Part shown: piece after piece, positions 1-8,629 of the stretch | How the letters are laid out: each line of letters begins with the position of its first letter | Position numbering within the stretch: position 1 is the stretch's first letter | Assembly: GCA_012838585.1 (NCBI GenBank) | Contig: DUPB01000038.1 | Location: forward strand, 1-47,282 | Length of the DNA: 47,282 bases | Direction of reading: 5' to 3' | From: Bacteroidales bacterium | Lineage (GTDB): Bacteria > Bacteroidota > Bacteroidia > Bacteroidales > Dysgonomonadaceae | The notes under the pieces: model-generated | What the model saw: only the letters and a program-made list of their open reading frames with translations | Told to the model about the DNA's origin: nothing | The model's database searches: none | Translations under genes and position numbers: made by a program

Positions 1-268
1 AGGAGAGCAGCAAGATGTTGCTCGAATGTTCCACCGGGGTAGAGAGAATGGTATTCCGGTCGTGCGACACCACTTCGGCCGCGGAGTACCTCGTATCCAT
101 TGCCGGCTTGAATATCTCCACCTGTTGCTTCGCGAACTTCGCACGCCGCAATCGCCTTAGCAGCTCTTCGGTTTTACCGGAGAACATCGACCCGCAGATT
201 ACCTCTAGACGGCCCACTTGCTGGCTATCGCGGCGGGGGATATCATGAAAATTGCTATCGTCATACAT
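1..268 (-). CDS. tdk: Thymidine kinase, 5' part (runs off the window)
   Basis: Translating the minus strand from the ATG at 268 gives about 89 residues containing [21 protein letters not shown], the P-loop of type II thymidine kinase, followed by [16 protein letters not shown] and VVSHD, also typical of this family. The enzyme phosphorylates thymidine with ATP in the cytosolic pyrimidine salvage pathway. The ORF track misses it because the stop codon lies left of base 1, so the lid and zinc-binding region cannot be inspected. It lies 143 bp downstream of mutS on the same strand, with a perfect hairpin between them. The family call is firm; only the 3' part is unseen. Confidence 0.93.
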   Translation of the reverse strand, partial: MYDDSNFHDIPRRDSQQVGRLEVICGSMFSGKTEELLRRLRRAKFAKQQVEIFKPAMDTRYSAAEVVSHDRNTILSTPVEHSSNILLLS

Positions 269-288
269 TCCTTATCTTCGTTTAATTG

Positions 289-319
289 CACTGTACCGAG
301 ACGCTCACCCGGTACAGTG
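289..319 (-). other. Perfect 10-bp hairpin between mutS and tdk
   Basis: CACTGTACCG and CGGTACAGTG form a perfect 10-bp stem around an 11-nt loop. It lies after the mutS stop and about 20 nt before the tdk start. There is no U-tract on the minus strand, so it may be a processing or regulatory hairpin in the tdk leader rather than a classical terminator. Confidence 0.6.
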
Positions 320-411
320 GCTATTGTCATTACCGTTGCCAAATATGGCTACCTTGTCGCCAACCTCGTGGAATTCCCATTGCAAGGGTTGTGCGGTTTA
401 TGGGTAACGGG

Positions 412-3027
412 TTACTTTCCTTTAAGTATCTTCTTAATATCGTTGAGCTTGTTCAGCGCCTCTATGGGGGTGAGGTTGTTCACGTCGAGGTCTATGATCT
501 CGTCACGAATATGGCTCAGAACGGGATCGTCCAGTTGGAAGAAGCTCAGCTGGTACCCCTCCCTTTTCTCCACGAAGTCGCGCAACGGCTTCCTTATCTC
601 ATCTTTTCGGTTGGCCGTTTCCATCTGCGCGAGGATCGCCTCGGCCCGCTGGGTGATGCTTGGAGGCATTCCCGCCATCTGGGCCACGTGGATGCCGAAG
701 CTATGTTCGCTTCCGCCCGGTACCAGCTTCCGGAGGAAGATCACCTTGTTATCGACCTCTTTTATGGCCACGTTGTAGTTCTTTACCCGCTTGAACGACT
801 TGGCCATCTCGTTGAGCTCGTGGTAGTGGGTGGCGAAGAGCGTTTTCGCCCGTATCCCCGGGTGTTCGTGGATGTACTCCACGATGGCCCACGCGATGGA
901 TATCCCGTCGTAGGTGCTGGTACCCCTTCCCAGCTCATCGAACAAGACCAAGCTACGCGATGAGAGGTTGTTGAGGATGTTGGCCGCCTCGTTCATCTCC
1001 ACCATGAAGGTCGATTCGCCCATGGAGATGTTATCGGATGCCCCCACCCGGGTGAATATCTTGTCTACCGCCCCGATCTTGGCCGACTCTGCCGGCACGA
1101 AGCTCCCGATTTGCGCCATCAGCGTGATGAGCGCGGTTTGTCGCAGGAAGGCCGACTTCCCCGCCATGTTGGGCCCGGTGATGATAACGATCTGTTGCGT
1201 ATCGCTGTCCAGGTAGGTGTCGTTCGCGATATAGGGTTCATCGGGGGGTAGTTGTAGCTCGATTACCGGGTGTCGCCCGTTCTTGATCTCGATCACGTCC
1301 GACTCGTTCACCTCCGGCCGTATATACCGGTTCTCCCGCGCCACGTTCGCGAACGAGAGCAGGCAGTCGGCCCGCGCGATGACGTTGGCGTTGGCCTGTA
1401 TGGCGGGGATGTACTGGAGCAGGCTCTCCACCAGCGTGGCGTAGATCTCGCTCTCCAGCGCGATGATCTTCTCTTCCGCCCCCAGTATCTTCTCCTCGTA
1501 CTTCTTCAGCTCGTCGGTAATGTACCGTTCCGCGCTCACCAGCGTCTGCTTCCGTGTCCATTCGGGTGGCACCTTCTCTTTATGCGTGTTCCTCACCTCG
1601 ATGTAGTAACCGAACACGTTGTTGAATGCCACCTTGAGCGAGGGGATACCGGTTTTCTCGCTCTCTCGCTGCTGTAGCTGCATTAGGTAATCCTTTCCCG
1701 AGTACGCGATGTCGCGCAACTCATCCAGTTCCTCGTTTACCCCTTCGCGGATGTAGCCTCCCTTGTTCAAGAGGGCGGGAGGGTCGGGCATGACCTCTCG
1801 CTCTATCCGGTCGCGGGCAGGTAGACAGGGATCCAGCTGCTCTCCCATTTGCTGCAGGCTGGGGTTGTCCGAAGCCATGAATGCTTCCTTGATAGGCTCG
1901 ATGGCCGTGAGTGCCACCTTTAGCTGTACCACCTCCCGGGGTGATATCCTTCCCGTGGCCGCCTTGGAGATGATGCGTTCCAGGTCGCCAATCAGCGTGA
2001 GCTGTTTTTCCAGCAGCTCTTTCAGTCGCGGTTCACGGAAGAAGTGTTCCACCACGGAGAGCCGCCTGTTTATCGGCTCCACCTCCTGCAGCGGGAACAC
2101 CACCCAGCGACGGAGCAGCCTAGACCCCATGGGCGATATCGTCTTGTCCAGTACCTCCAGCAGGCTTTTCCCTCCCTCGTTCATTGGCGCGAGCAGCTCC
2201 AGGCTGCGCACCGTGAACTTGTCCAGCCGAACGAACCGCTCCTCCTCGATGCGGGTGAGCGCGTTGATATGTTCAACCTGGGTGTGCTTCGTGATATCGA
2301 GGTAGTGCAGGATGGCACCGGAGGCGATGAGGCCATCCTCCAGATGCTCAACACCAAACCCTTTGAGGCTTTTCGTTTGGAAGTGCGACAGCAGCTTGTC
2401 CCGGCTGGCGCTCTCGGTGAATATCCAGTCGTCCAGCTCCGACAGCAGCCAGTTATGGCCGAAATGCTCTTGAAACTTTTTTCGTTTCCCGTGCTCTATC
2501 AGCACCTCTTTGGGGGAGAAGTTAGAAAGCAGCTTATCCACGTCGTTCCGGTCGCCCTCGGAGGTGAGGAACTCCCCGGTGGAGATGTCGAGGAAGGCGA
2601 TACCGAACCGGTTGCTTTTGTCGAGATGAACCGCGCAGAGGAAGTTGTTTTCCTTGTGGTTCAGCACGTTGTCGTTTATCGAAACGCCCGGCGTCACCAA
2701 CTCGGTGATGCCCCTTTTCACCAGTTTCTTTGCCTTCTTCGGGTCTTCCAACTGGTCGCATATGGCCACCCGTTTCCCGGCCCTCACCAGCTTTGGCAGG
2801 TAGGTGTCCAACGCGTGGTGCGGGAAGCCGGCCAGCTCCACGAAGTGTGCCGCCCCGTTGGCCCTTCGGGTCAACGTGATACCCAGTATCTCCGCCGTCA
2901 GGATGGCGTCGTCTGAAAAGGTCTCGTAAAAATCGCCGACTCGGAACAGCAGGATGGCATCGGGATGCTCCTTCTTAATATCGGCGTATTGCAGCATCAT
3001 GGGCGTTTCCGCTATCTTCTTTCCCAC
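412..3027 (-). CDS. mutS: DNA mismatch repair protein MutS
   Basis: This is a full-length MutS of 871 residues. The protein finds base mismatches and small loops on DNA and, with ATP, recruits MutL. Visible features are the mismatch-contacting Phe-x-Glu motif (GDFYE, F33/E35), the Walker A motif GPNMAGKS at 618-625, the DELGRGTST Walker B/signature region, and the conserved C-terminal tail ending near LSFFQLDDP. The start codon is GTG at 3027, preceded on the minus strand by a GAGGAG Shine-Dalgarno-like sequence about 8 nt away; I saw no better ATG. It lies downstream of the sirtuin gene and upstream of tdk on the same strand. A TACTTTTG box before it suggests its own promoter. Confidence 0.98.
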   Translation of the reverse strand: MGKKIAETPMMLQYADIKKEHPDAILLFRVGDFYETFSDDAILTAEILGITLTRRANGAAHFVELAGFPHHALDTYLPKLVRAGKRVAICDQLEDPKKAKKLVKRGITELVTPGVSINDNVLNHKENNFLCAVHLDKSNRFGIAFLDISTGEFLTSEGDRNDVDKLLSNFSPKEVLIEHGKRKKFQEHFGHNWLLSELDDWIFTESASRDKLLSHFQTKSLKGFGVEHLEDGLIASGAILHYLDITKHTQVEHINALTRIEEERFVRLDKFTVRSLELLAPMNEGGKSLLEVLDKTISPMGSRLLRRWVVFPLQEVEPINRRLSVVEHFFREPRLKELLEKQLTLIGDLERIISKAATGRISPREVVQLKVALTAIEPIKEAFMASDNPSLQQMGEQLDPCLPARDRIEREVMPDPPALLNKGGYIREGVNEELDELRDIAYSGKDYLMQLQQRESEKTGIPSLKVAFNNVFGYYIEVRNTHKEKVPPEWTRKQTLVSAERYITDELKKYEEKILGAEEKIIALESEIYATLVESLLQYIPAIQANANVIARADCLLSFANVARENRYIRPEVNESDVIEIKNGRHPVIELQLPPDEPYIANDTYLDSDTQQIVIITGPNMAGKSAFLRQTALITLMAQIGSFVPAESAKIGAVDKIFTRVGASDNISMGESTFMVEMNEAANILNNLSSRSLVLFDELGRGTSTYDGISIAWAIVEYIHEHPGIRAKTLFATHYHELNEMAKSFKRVKNYNVAIKEVDNKVIFLRKLVPGGSEHSFGIHVAQMAGMPPSITQRAEAILAQMETANRKDEIRKPLRDFVEKREGYQLSFFQLDDPVLSHIRDEIIDLDVNNLTPIEALNKLNDIKKILKGK

Positions 3028-3090
3028 GGGTTTCTCCTCTCGTTATTCACGTTGCATTTGCATGCTATTTTTATTACACGACTGTTTATA

Positions 3091-3098
3091 CAAAAGTA
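3091..3098 (-). promoter_or_regulatory. Bacteroidota -7 box before mutS
   Basis: The minus strand reads TACTTTTG, matching the TAnnTTTG -7 consensus of Bacteroidota promoters, about 65 nt before the mutS GTG start. A good -33 TTTG at standard spacing is not obvious, so the site is tentative. Confidence 0.45.
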
Positions 3099-3109
3099 GT
3101 TGAAAAAAA

Positions 3110-3808
3110 TCAATTTTCGAGCAAGAGCCTCCTTAATTCCTCCACCCCTTTTGACGCGCCCATTTTTATATGGTGCACGTCCCGACGGTAGGTTCGCACG
3201 TCCTTGGGATCGATCAGGTAGACGGGCGCGTGGCTCGGCACATCGCCCAGCAGCCCTGCCGCGGGATAGACGTTCATGGAGGTACCGATGATCACGAAGA
3301 TGTCCGCTTTCTGGCAGATGGCTGCCGCGCGGGGGATCAGGGGTACCGCCTCGCCGAACCAGACGATATGCGGCCTCAGTTGGAACCCCTTCTCGCACTT
3401 GTCGCCCATCCGTATGTCGGGTTTCGACGGGTCCACCTCGTAGACGAGTGACGGGTCGCCCGTGGAGCGCACCTTCATCAGTTCGCCGTGCAGGTGCAGC
3501 ACGTTCGTGCTGCCCGCCCTTTCGTGCAGGTCGTCCACGTTTTGCGTGATGATGTGTACCTCGAACTCTTTCTCCATTTCGGCCAGCCCTTGATGCCCCG
3601 CGTTGGGTTTAGCGTTTAGCAGCTCCCTTCTCCGTTGATTGTAGAACTCCTGCACCAGTCCCGGGTTCGCCGCGAACCCCTCAGGGGTTGCCACTTGCTC
3701 TACCGGGTGTTGCTCCCACAGTCCCCCGGAATCGCGAAAGGTGGCGATTCCACTTTCGGCACTCATGCCCGCCCCTGTTAAAACGACTAATTTCTTTTTC
3801 ATATTCAT
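3110..3808 (-). CDS. cobB: Sir2-family NAD-dependent protein deacylase (CobB-like)
   Basis: The 232-residue protein carries sirtuin motifs in order: VVLTGAGMSAESGIATFR (NAD binding), TQNVDDLHERAG (catalytic core), the catalytic His in HLHGE, and PHIVWFGEAVP. The tyrosine and arginine of FYNQRRR match the YxxR pocket of class III sirtuins, which remove succinyl and malonyl groups from lysines. Sirtuins couple NAD cleavage to lysine deacylation in the cytosol. The zinc-ribbon cysteines expected after HLHGE are missing apart from one (GDKCEKG), so this appears to be a zinc-less sirtuin; similar forms are, to my knowledge, common in Bacteroidales. It is the upstream gene of the minus-strand group with mutS and tdk and is divergent from the FKBP gene. 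Confidence 0.93.
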   Translation of the reverse strand: MNMKKKLVVLTGAGMSAESGIATFRDSGGLWEQHPVEQVATPEGFAANPGLVQEFYNQRRRELLNAKPNAGHQGLAEMEKEFEVHIITQNVDDLHERAGSTNVLHLHGELMKVRSTGDPSLVYEVDPSKPDIRMGDKCEKGFQLRPHIVWFGEAVPLIPRAAAICQKADIFVIIGTSMNVYPAAGLLGDVPSHAPVYLIDPKDVRTYRRDVHHIKMGASKGVEELRRLLLEN

Positions 3809-3825
3809 TCGATTATTTTGTTATT

Positions 3826-3895
3826 ACTTAACTTTCGCGTGATTTATGTCAGTCGAGCCTGAAAGCTAATAAACAGTTACAGGCGAAAGTTAAGT
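3826..3895. repeat. Long palindrome sharing the flank of the dispersed repeat
   Basis: Perfect 13-bp arms, ACTTAACTTTCGC (3826-3838) and GCGAAAGTTAAGT (3883-3895), enclose 44 nt. Inside, at about 3848-3865, the minus strand matches 18 nt of the left flank (CTTTCAGGCTCGACTGAC) of the repeat at 24951. It sits between the divergent cobB and FKBP genes. The rest of the 3809-4189 gap is AT-rich leader and promoter sequence with no gene seen. Confidence 0.7.
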
Positions 3896-4084
3896 TATTA
3901 TTACCCTCTTTACCTTCAAATATAGCCTTTTTATTCCGAATTCGGGAAAAATGGCTTTAAAATCGCTTCGCATTATAAAAGAATAACGTTGCAACTTGGA
4001 GGTGAAAATTGAACTTCGCGTGTGAAAAATCGCATTTTTCGGTGAATAATAACTCTTTTTGATGTTTGTTTCGCGTTAATTTCT

Positions 4085-4092
4085 TACCTTTG
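4085..4092 (+). promoter_or_regulatory. Likely -7 box of the FKBP gene
   Basis: TACCTTTG fits the TAnnTTTG consensus. Upstream TTTG motifs at 4058-4061 and 4065-4068 are possible -33 elements. The predicted leader before the ATG at 4190 is just under 100 nt. Confidence 0.55.
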
Positions 4093-4189
4093 TCGATTGA
4101 TTTTCAAAAAGGGAGATATTTCGACGAATTAATCGTTGTATATTCCAAAAGTACATTATTATTATTAAATTATTAAATATAGACAAACA

Positions 4190-5203
4190 ATGAAGAAGAC
4201 AATGTTAGGCACCTTGGGTGCAGTGGTTGTAATTTCAGTAATGATGGTTTCGTGCGTTGGAGCATCCACGCCGAAGGCCTCGCTGAAGAACGCGGTAGAC
4301 AGCGTTTCTTACGCTTACGGGGTAACCATGGCCGATCAAGGGCTGGTGCAGTTCCTGGAGCAACAGGGCGTGTTGACGAGTTCGTCCAACATTGAGCACG
4401 ATTATCAGATGCGCATTGCCGCTGCAGATTCCACCGAGAAGTTGGCATTGCAGAAAGAGATGGCCGCGAAGGTCGATTCCGTGAACAAATTGAACGCCCC
4501 TCAGCTTGCCCAGTTTATCAAGGGGTTGAAAGATGCGATTAACCTGGAAGAAAAATCGGCCTACGCGCAAGGGCTGGGCATCGGGACGCAGTTCTCGCAA
4601 ATGATGCTCCCGCAAGTCAACACGCTGCTGTACGGCGAGGATGGTGAGCAAAAAGTGAACACCACCCAGCTCCTTTCCGGGCTGATATCCGTGTTGAAAA
4701 AGGAAGAACTGGCCATTAGCACAATGGATGCGAATGCCTACGTCCAGCAAGAGATCGAGAAGGCGCAAGAGGCCGAGCGGATTCGTCAGGAAGAGGAGCT
4801 AAAGATCGAGTACGCTGAAAGCATTGCCGAGGGCGATACCTTTATGGAAGAAAACGGCAAGCGTGAAGAGGTGGTAACGCTTCCCAGCGGACTGCAATAC
4901 GAGATATTGAAGCAAGGAACAGGCGCTGTTCCCACGGAAACCGACCGCGTGAAGGTGCACTACCATGGGACGCTCATTGATGGGACCGTATTCGACAGTA
5001 GTGTAGAGAGGGGCGAGCCCGCCACGTTTGGCGTTACGCAGGTAATTGCCGGGTGGACGGAAGCGTTGAAATTGATGCCCGTTGGTTCTAAGTGGCGCTT
5101 GTACGTGCCTTACGACTTGGCGTACGGGTCGCAGGATCGCGGAACTATTAAGCCCTTCTCGAACCTAATCTTTGAGGTTGAGTTGTTGGGTATAGAAAAA
5201 TAA
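4190..5203 (+). CDS. FKBP-type peptidyl-prolyl isomerase, lipoprotein
   Basis: This 337-residue protein starts with a lipoprotein signal peptide (lipobox MVSC, Cys22), so it should be anchored in the envelope. The N-terminal part (about 30-230) is helical and charged, as in FkpA/Mip dimerisation domains, and includes a coiled-coil-like EEIEKAQEAERIRQEEE stretch. Residues 248-335 form the FKBP catalytic domain, with VKVHYHGTLIDGTVFDSS, VIAGWTEAL and YGSQ. Proteins of this type catalyse cis-trans isomerisation of prolyl bonds and act as folding chaperones for exported proteins. It appears monocistronic, with its own promoter box and a hairpin terminator downstream. Confidence 0.93.
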   Translation: MKKTMLGTLGAVVVISVMMVSCVGASTPKASLKNAVDSVSYAYGVTMADQGLVQFLEQQGVLTSSSNIEHDYQMRIAAADSTEKLALQKEMAAKVDSVNKLNAPQLAQFIKGLKDAINLEEKSAYAQGLGIGTQFSQMMLPQVNTLLYGEDGEQKVNTTQLLSGLISVLKKEELAISTMDANAYVQQEIEKAQEAERIRQEEELKIEYAESIAEGDTFMEENGKREEVVTLPSGLQYEILKQGTGAVPTETDRVKVHYHGTLIDGTVFDSSVERGEPATFGVTQVIAGWTEALKLMPVGSKWRLYVPYDLAYGSQDRGTIKPFSNLIFEVELLGIEK

Positions 5204-5318
5204 GATTCACGATTCGCTTTTGCGGACGTTTTTCACTGCAGCTTATCCATCGCGTGGCATCGTGCACGCTTTGGGATGGGGGGGTTCCCCAGGCTATGGC
5301 AAACGCTAACATGATTGA

Positions 5319-5346
5319 GGCTGCATCGGGGTTTCCCGAGGCAGCC
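5319..5346 (+). terminator. Hairpin downstream of the FKBP gene
   Basis: GGCTGC-A-TCGGG, a GTTT loop, then CCCGA-G-GCAGCC forms a strong 11-bp hairpin with one internal mismatch. The trailing U-tract is weak. It separates the FKBP gene from the SusC promoter. Confidence 0.6.
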
Positions 5347-5423
5347 ACATTTACGTGTGTACGTTTTATCCGCCTCTTTTTAAAAAAAAGAGCAAAAAAA
5401 TCATTTTTTTAAAGAAAAAGATA

Positions 5424-5431
5424 TATATTTG
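5424..5431 (+). promoter_or_regulatory. -7 box and long leader of the SusC operon
   Basis: TATATTTG matches the Bacteroidota -7 consensus. The remaining ~167 nt up to the SusC ATG would be a structured leader. It contains the palindrome GTGGTACCAC and a GGCCTTTT/AAGAGGCC hairpin. I could not match it to a known riboswitch. The 61-residue ORF here is not convincing. Confidence 0.5.
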
Positions 5432-5598
5432 TAAATTGCAGGGGGAGAATCGCTTGTGGGAAATGCTGTTGCCGTGTATGTGGTACCACGCCACTCCCAT
5501 GAGTTTGGCCTTTTTGCCTTTAGAAGAGGCCTACCCGTGAGCAAAAATAGACAAGCAGTAAATAGTAACGTGAGTGTTTAATTAATAAAGTAGAGTTT

Positions 5599-8562
5599 AT
5601 GAAGAAAAAACTTATTGCGTTTTTGTCCCTGTTCTTTATTGGAATAGGGTTCCTAGCCGCTCAGACACAAGTACGAGGTACCGTGGTGGATGAGGAGGGG
5701 GAGCCGGCCATTGGTGCCACTATTCAGATTAAAGGAACCATGCAAGGGACGGTGACCGACGTCAATGGCAATTTCAGCCTGTCCGCTCCCTCGGATGGAA
5801 TGTTAGTGGTTTCATACGTTGGCTTTATTACACAGGAGGTGAAAGTTAGCCCAACCGTGAGGGTCGTTCTCCTTTCCGGGACAAGGGCCTTGGATGAGGT
5901 AGTAGTGGTTGCTTACGGTACGGTAACACGGGAAGCCAAGACCGGAGCCGTGAGCACGGTCAGCGGGGCCAATATTGCAGATGCCCCGGTTGTATCGATG
6001 GATAAAGCCCTGGGAGGAAAAATCGCCGGTGTTTCTATCACCGCGAGTTCAGGACAACCGGGTGCGGCCTCTTCCATCCGTATTCGTGGCACCTCCTCCA
6101 TTAACGCGGGGAATAACCCCTTGTGGGTGGTCGATGGTATTCCTGTCTTAACGGGTAACGCCACTTACTTTTTGAACACGGGTAACCTGCTCTCCTCCAT
6201 TAACCCTAATGATATCGAGAGTATTACCGTGCTGAAAGACGCCGCGGCGGCCTCCGTTTACGGTAGCCGGGCAGCCAACGGGGTGATATTGGTGACCACC
6301 AAGAGCGGGAAAGAGGGAAGAACCAGTTTCTCTGCCCGTGCAAGGTACGGGGCCTCGTGGTTGGCCAACGACAACAACTTTGGCGTGATGAGTGCATCAC
6401 AGCTCCTTGATTATCAAAGAGATGCGATCAAGAACATTGGTCAGAACCCCGATGATCCAACGAGCACTTATTATCGTCCCAAGGAGATCTTGAGTCGTCC
6501 GCTAACCAACTGGATGGATCATGTTACCCGAATAGGCAACCTGCAAGAGTACGAGGTTAACGCATCGGGCAGCAACGTCCGGGCCAAGTACTACAGCTCC
6601 CTTACCTACAACCGTACCGATGGCGTGTTCTACGGGGTAGATATGAACAAGGTTACCGGGCGCTTGAACGCCGATTACAAGTTAACGAACAACCTCGAAA
6701 CCGGTACAAGGGTTAACTTTACCTATACCGAAGGAAATGACGTACCGATGCAATCGCTCTATTACGTGAACCCGATATTCGCCGGGATGATGATCCTACC
6801 ATGGACGCCCGCGTACGATGACGAAGGCAAGCACAATGCCAAAATCGCGGAGAACAGCAATTCTAACCCGCGTGCGACTGCCGAGTACGATGATCAATTC
6901 TCAAAGTCGTATCAAATGTTGGGGAATATCTACCTGCAATGGAATCCCATCTCGAAGCTCGCGTTGAAGACCACCAACGCCATCGAGACCATCAGCAGCG
7001 AAGGACGCAGGTACTGGTCGCCGGAGACAAGCAGTGGCGTAGGTATGTTGCAGGCGAGCACGCAGAGTTACGTGCAGTTAACCACGTCGAACACCGCCAC
7101 CTACAACGATGTGTTTTTTGATGATCATCACGTGCGTTTCCTCTTGGGACAGGAGGCTCAGAAGTACACGTCTCGATCCATGTACGCGTATGCTCCCGAC
7201 GTGAACCCCGATATACCCTACATTCAAACGGCACCTCAAACGGATGTTGAAGCGTCGCAATCGCATACCGCCAGAACCATGCTCTCTTTCTTTGGGATAC
7301 TGGATTACAACTATTCCGATAAGTATTACCTGCAAGCCTCCTTGCGTTCTGACGGCAGCTCTCTGTTTGGATCGGAGAACCAGTGGGGAACCTTCTATTC
7401 CGTGGGTGCCTCCTGGAATATTCACCGAGAGGGTTTTATGGAAAGCTTGGATTTCGTGAACCTGCTTAAGTTGCGGGCCAGTTACGGGCTTAACGGGAAT
7501 AACAACATTTCTGCCTACCAGGCTTATGGGGTGTATTCGAACGCCCAATATAACGGGGCTACCGGTATGCTACCCAGCCGCCCCTCGAACCCCTACCTCT
7601 CTTGGGAAAAGAACGGGACCTGGAATATAGGGCTCGACTTGAGGGTGCTGGACAGAATAGACGCGAATATAGATGTGTATAGCCGTAAAACCACCGATAT
7701 GCTGCTGGATAAAAACGTGCCGCAGACAACCGGTTTCTCCACCAACTTTCTCAACATCGGATCGCTTATGAACCGTGGGGTGGAGTTGCAGTTGAGCTAC
7801 GATATTTTCAACACTAACGAATTCGCGTGGGATGTGGGTGCCAACATCGCGTTTAACAAAACCAAGATCACGGACCTGGCCGATAACGAGGAGATTGCTT
7901 ACGCTACGGATGGTCGTTTGCGTCACATGGTGGGCAAATCGCTTTATACCTTCAGGCTCCGTGACTACTACGGGGTAGACCCCACCAACGGGGATGCCTT
8001 GTACCGTGATGAGCAGGGTAACATGACGAACGATTTCAATAAGGCGCGCTACGTGTATCCGGCCTCACCGGAACCCAAGTTCACCGGGGGATTCAACACG
8101 AGCCTGGCTTGGAAAGGGTTCCACTTGGGTGCGTTCTTTGAATTTAAAGGGGGTAACCACGTGATGTTGATCGAGCGTCGCTACCTCGAGTCAGACGGTG
8201 CACAAATGAACAACAACCAGTTGTTAACGGCCCTCAATTACTGGAAGAAGCCGGGAGACACGGGTGTGAATCCCAAGCCGTTGGCTGGAAACACCACCCA
8301 GAGTAACCACTTTAGCACCACCCGCTTTTTGCAACGGGGAGATTATCTTCGCGTGAAAGATGTCACGCTCTCTTACAATTTACCTGGTGAACTATTGGAG
8401 CGCATTAAGGTTAAAGGATTAAAACTTTACCTCAGCGCGCAAAACATCTATACCTTCCATGATGTGGACTGGTGGGATCCCGAGCGCGGGGTAGACGGTA
8501 TAGGATACGGTATTTACCCGATGACCAAGGCATTTATTGGAGGTATTGAACTCTCGTTTTAA
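5599..8562 (+). CDS. SusC/RagA-family TonB-linked outer membrane transporter
   Basis: The 987-residue protein has a Sec signal peptide ending near FLAAQ. A carboxypeptidase-regulatory-like domain follows (about 24-95: VRGTVVDEEGEPAIGATI, GTVTDVNGNFSL), then a TonB-box-like LDEVVVVAYGT. The plug domain (about 110-235) includes SSIRIRGTSSINAGNNPLWVVDGIP and VLKDAAAASVYGSRAANGVILVTTK, and a beta-barrel runs to a terminal phenylalanine. SusC proteins import glycans or peptides across the outer membrane using TonB energy, with the SusD partner as lid. It is the first gene of a four-gene operon. The substrate cannot be read from sequence, and no dedicated regulator or glycoside hydrolase lies beside it. 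Confidence 0.97.
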   Translation: MKKKLIAFLSLFFIGIGFLAAQTQVRGTVVDEEGEPAIGATIQIKGTMQGTVTDVNGNFSLSAPSDGMLVVSYVGFITQEVKVSPTVRVVLLSGTRALDEVVVVAYGTVTREAKTGAVSTVSGANIADAPVVSMDKALGGKIAGVSITASSGQPGAASSIRIRGTSSINAGNNPLWVVDGIPVLTGNATYFLNTGNLLSSINPNDIESITVLKDAAAASVYGSRAANGVILVTTKSGKEGRTSFSARARYGASWLANDNNFGVMSASQLLDYQRDAIKNIGQNPDDPTSTYYRPKEILSRPLTNWMDHVTRIGNLQEYEVNASGSNVRAKYYSSLTYNRTDGVFYGVDMNKVTGRLNADYKLTNNLETGTRVNFTYTEGNDVPMQSLYYVNPIFAGMMILPWTPAYDDEGKHNAKIAENSNSNPRATAEYDDQFSKSYQMLGNIYLQWNPISKLALKTTNAIETISSEGRRYWSPETSSGVGMLQASTQSYVQLTTSNTATYNDVFFDDHHVRFLLGQEAQKYTSRSMYAYAPDVNPDIPYIQTAPQTDVEASQSHTARTMLSFFGILDYNYSDKYYLQASLRSDGSSLFGSENQWGTFYSVGASWNIHREGFMESLDFVNLLKLRASYGLNGNNNISAYQAYGVYSNAQYNGATGMLPSRPSNPYLSWEKNGTWNIGLDLRVLDRIDANIDVYSRKTTDMLLDKNVPQTTGFSTNFLNIGSLMNRGVELQLSYDIFNTNEFAWDVGANIAFNKTKITDLADNEEIAYATDGRLRHMVGKSLYTFRLRDYYGVDPTNGDALYRDEQGNMTNDFNKARYVYPASPEPKFTGGFNTSLAWKGFHLGAFFEFKGGNHVMLIERRYLESDGAQMNNNQLLTALNYWKKPGDTGVNPKPLAGNTTQSNHFSTTRFLQRGDYLRVKDVTLSYNLPGELLERIKVKGLKLYLSAQNIYTFHDVDWWDPERGVDGIGYGIYPMTKAFIGGIELSF

Positions 8563-8629
8563 TGATGAGCAAGGGTTACATCAATCCATTGTATGGCTAT
8601 GAATTGTTAAGTCAATAAAAAAATAAAGT

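Noticed and set aside
2044-2916. 290-residue plus-strand ORF opposite mutS
   Set aside because: It lies wholly antisense to the conserved mutS and has no recognisable domain; a shadow of GC-rich codons.
5355-5540. 61-residue ORF in the SusC leader
   Set aside because: It is low complexity (poly-Lys/Phe), overlaps the predicted -7 box and resembles nothing known.
5432-5598. Possible riboswitch in the SusC leader
   Set aside because: GCCACT and GGGAA pieces recall cobalamin elements, but the required order and conserved boxes are missing, so only generic hairpins are reported.
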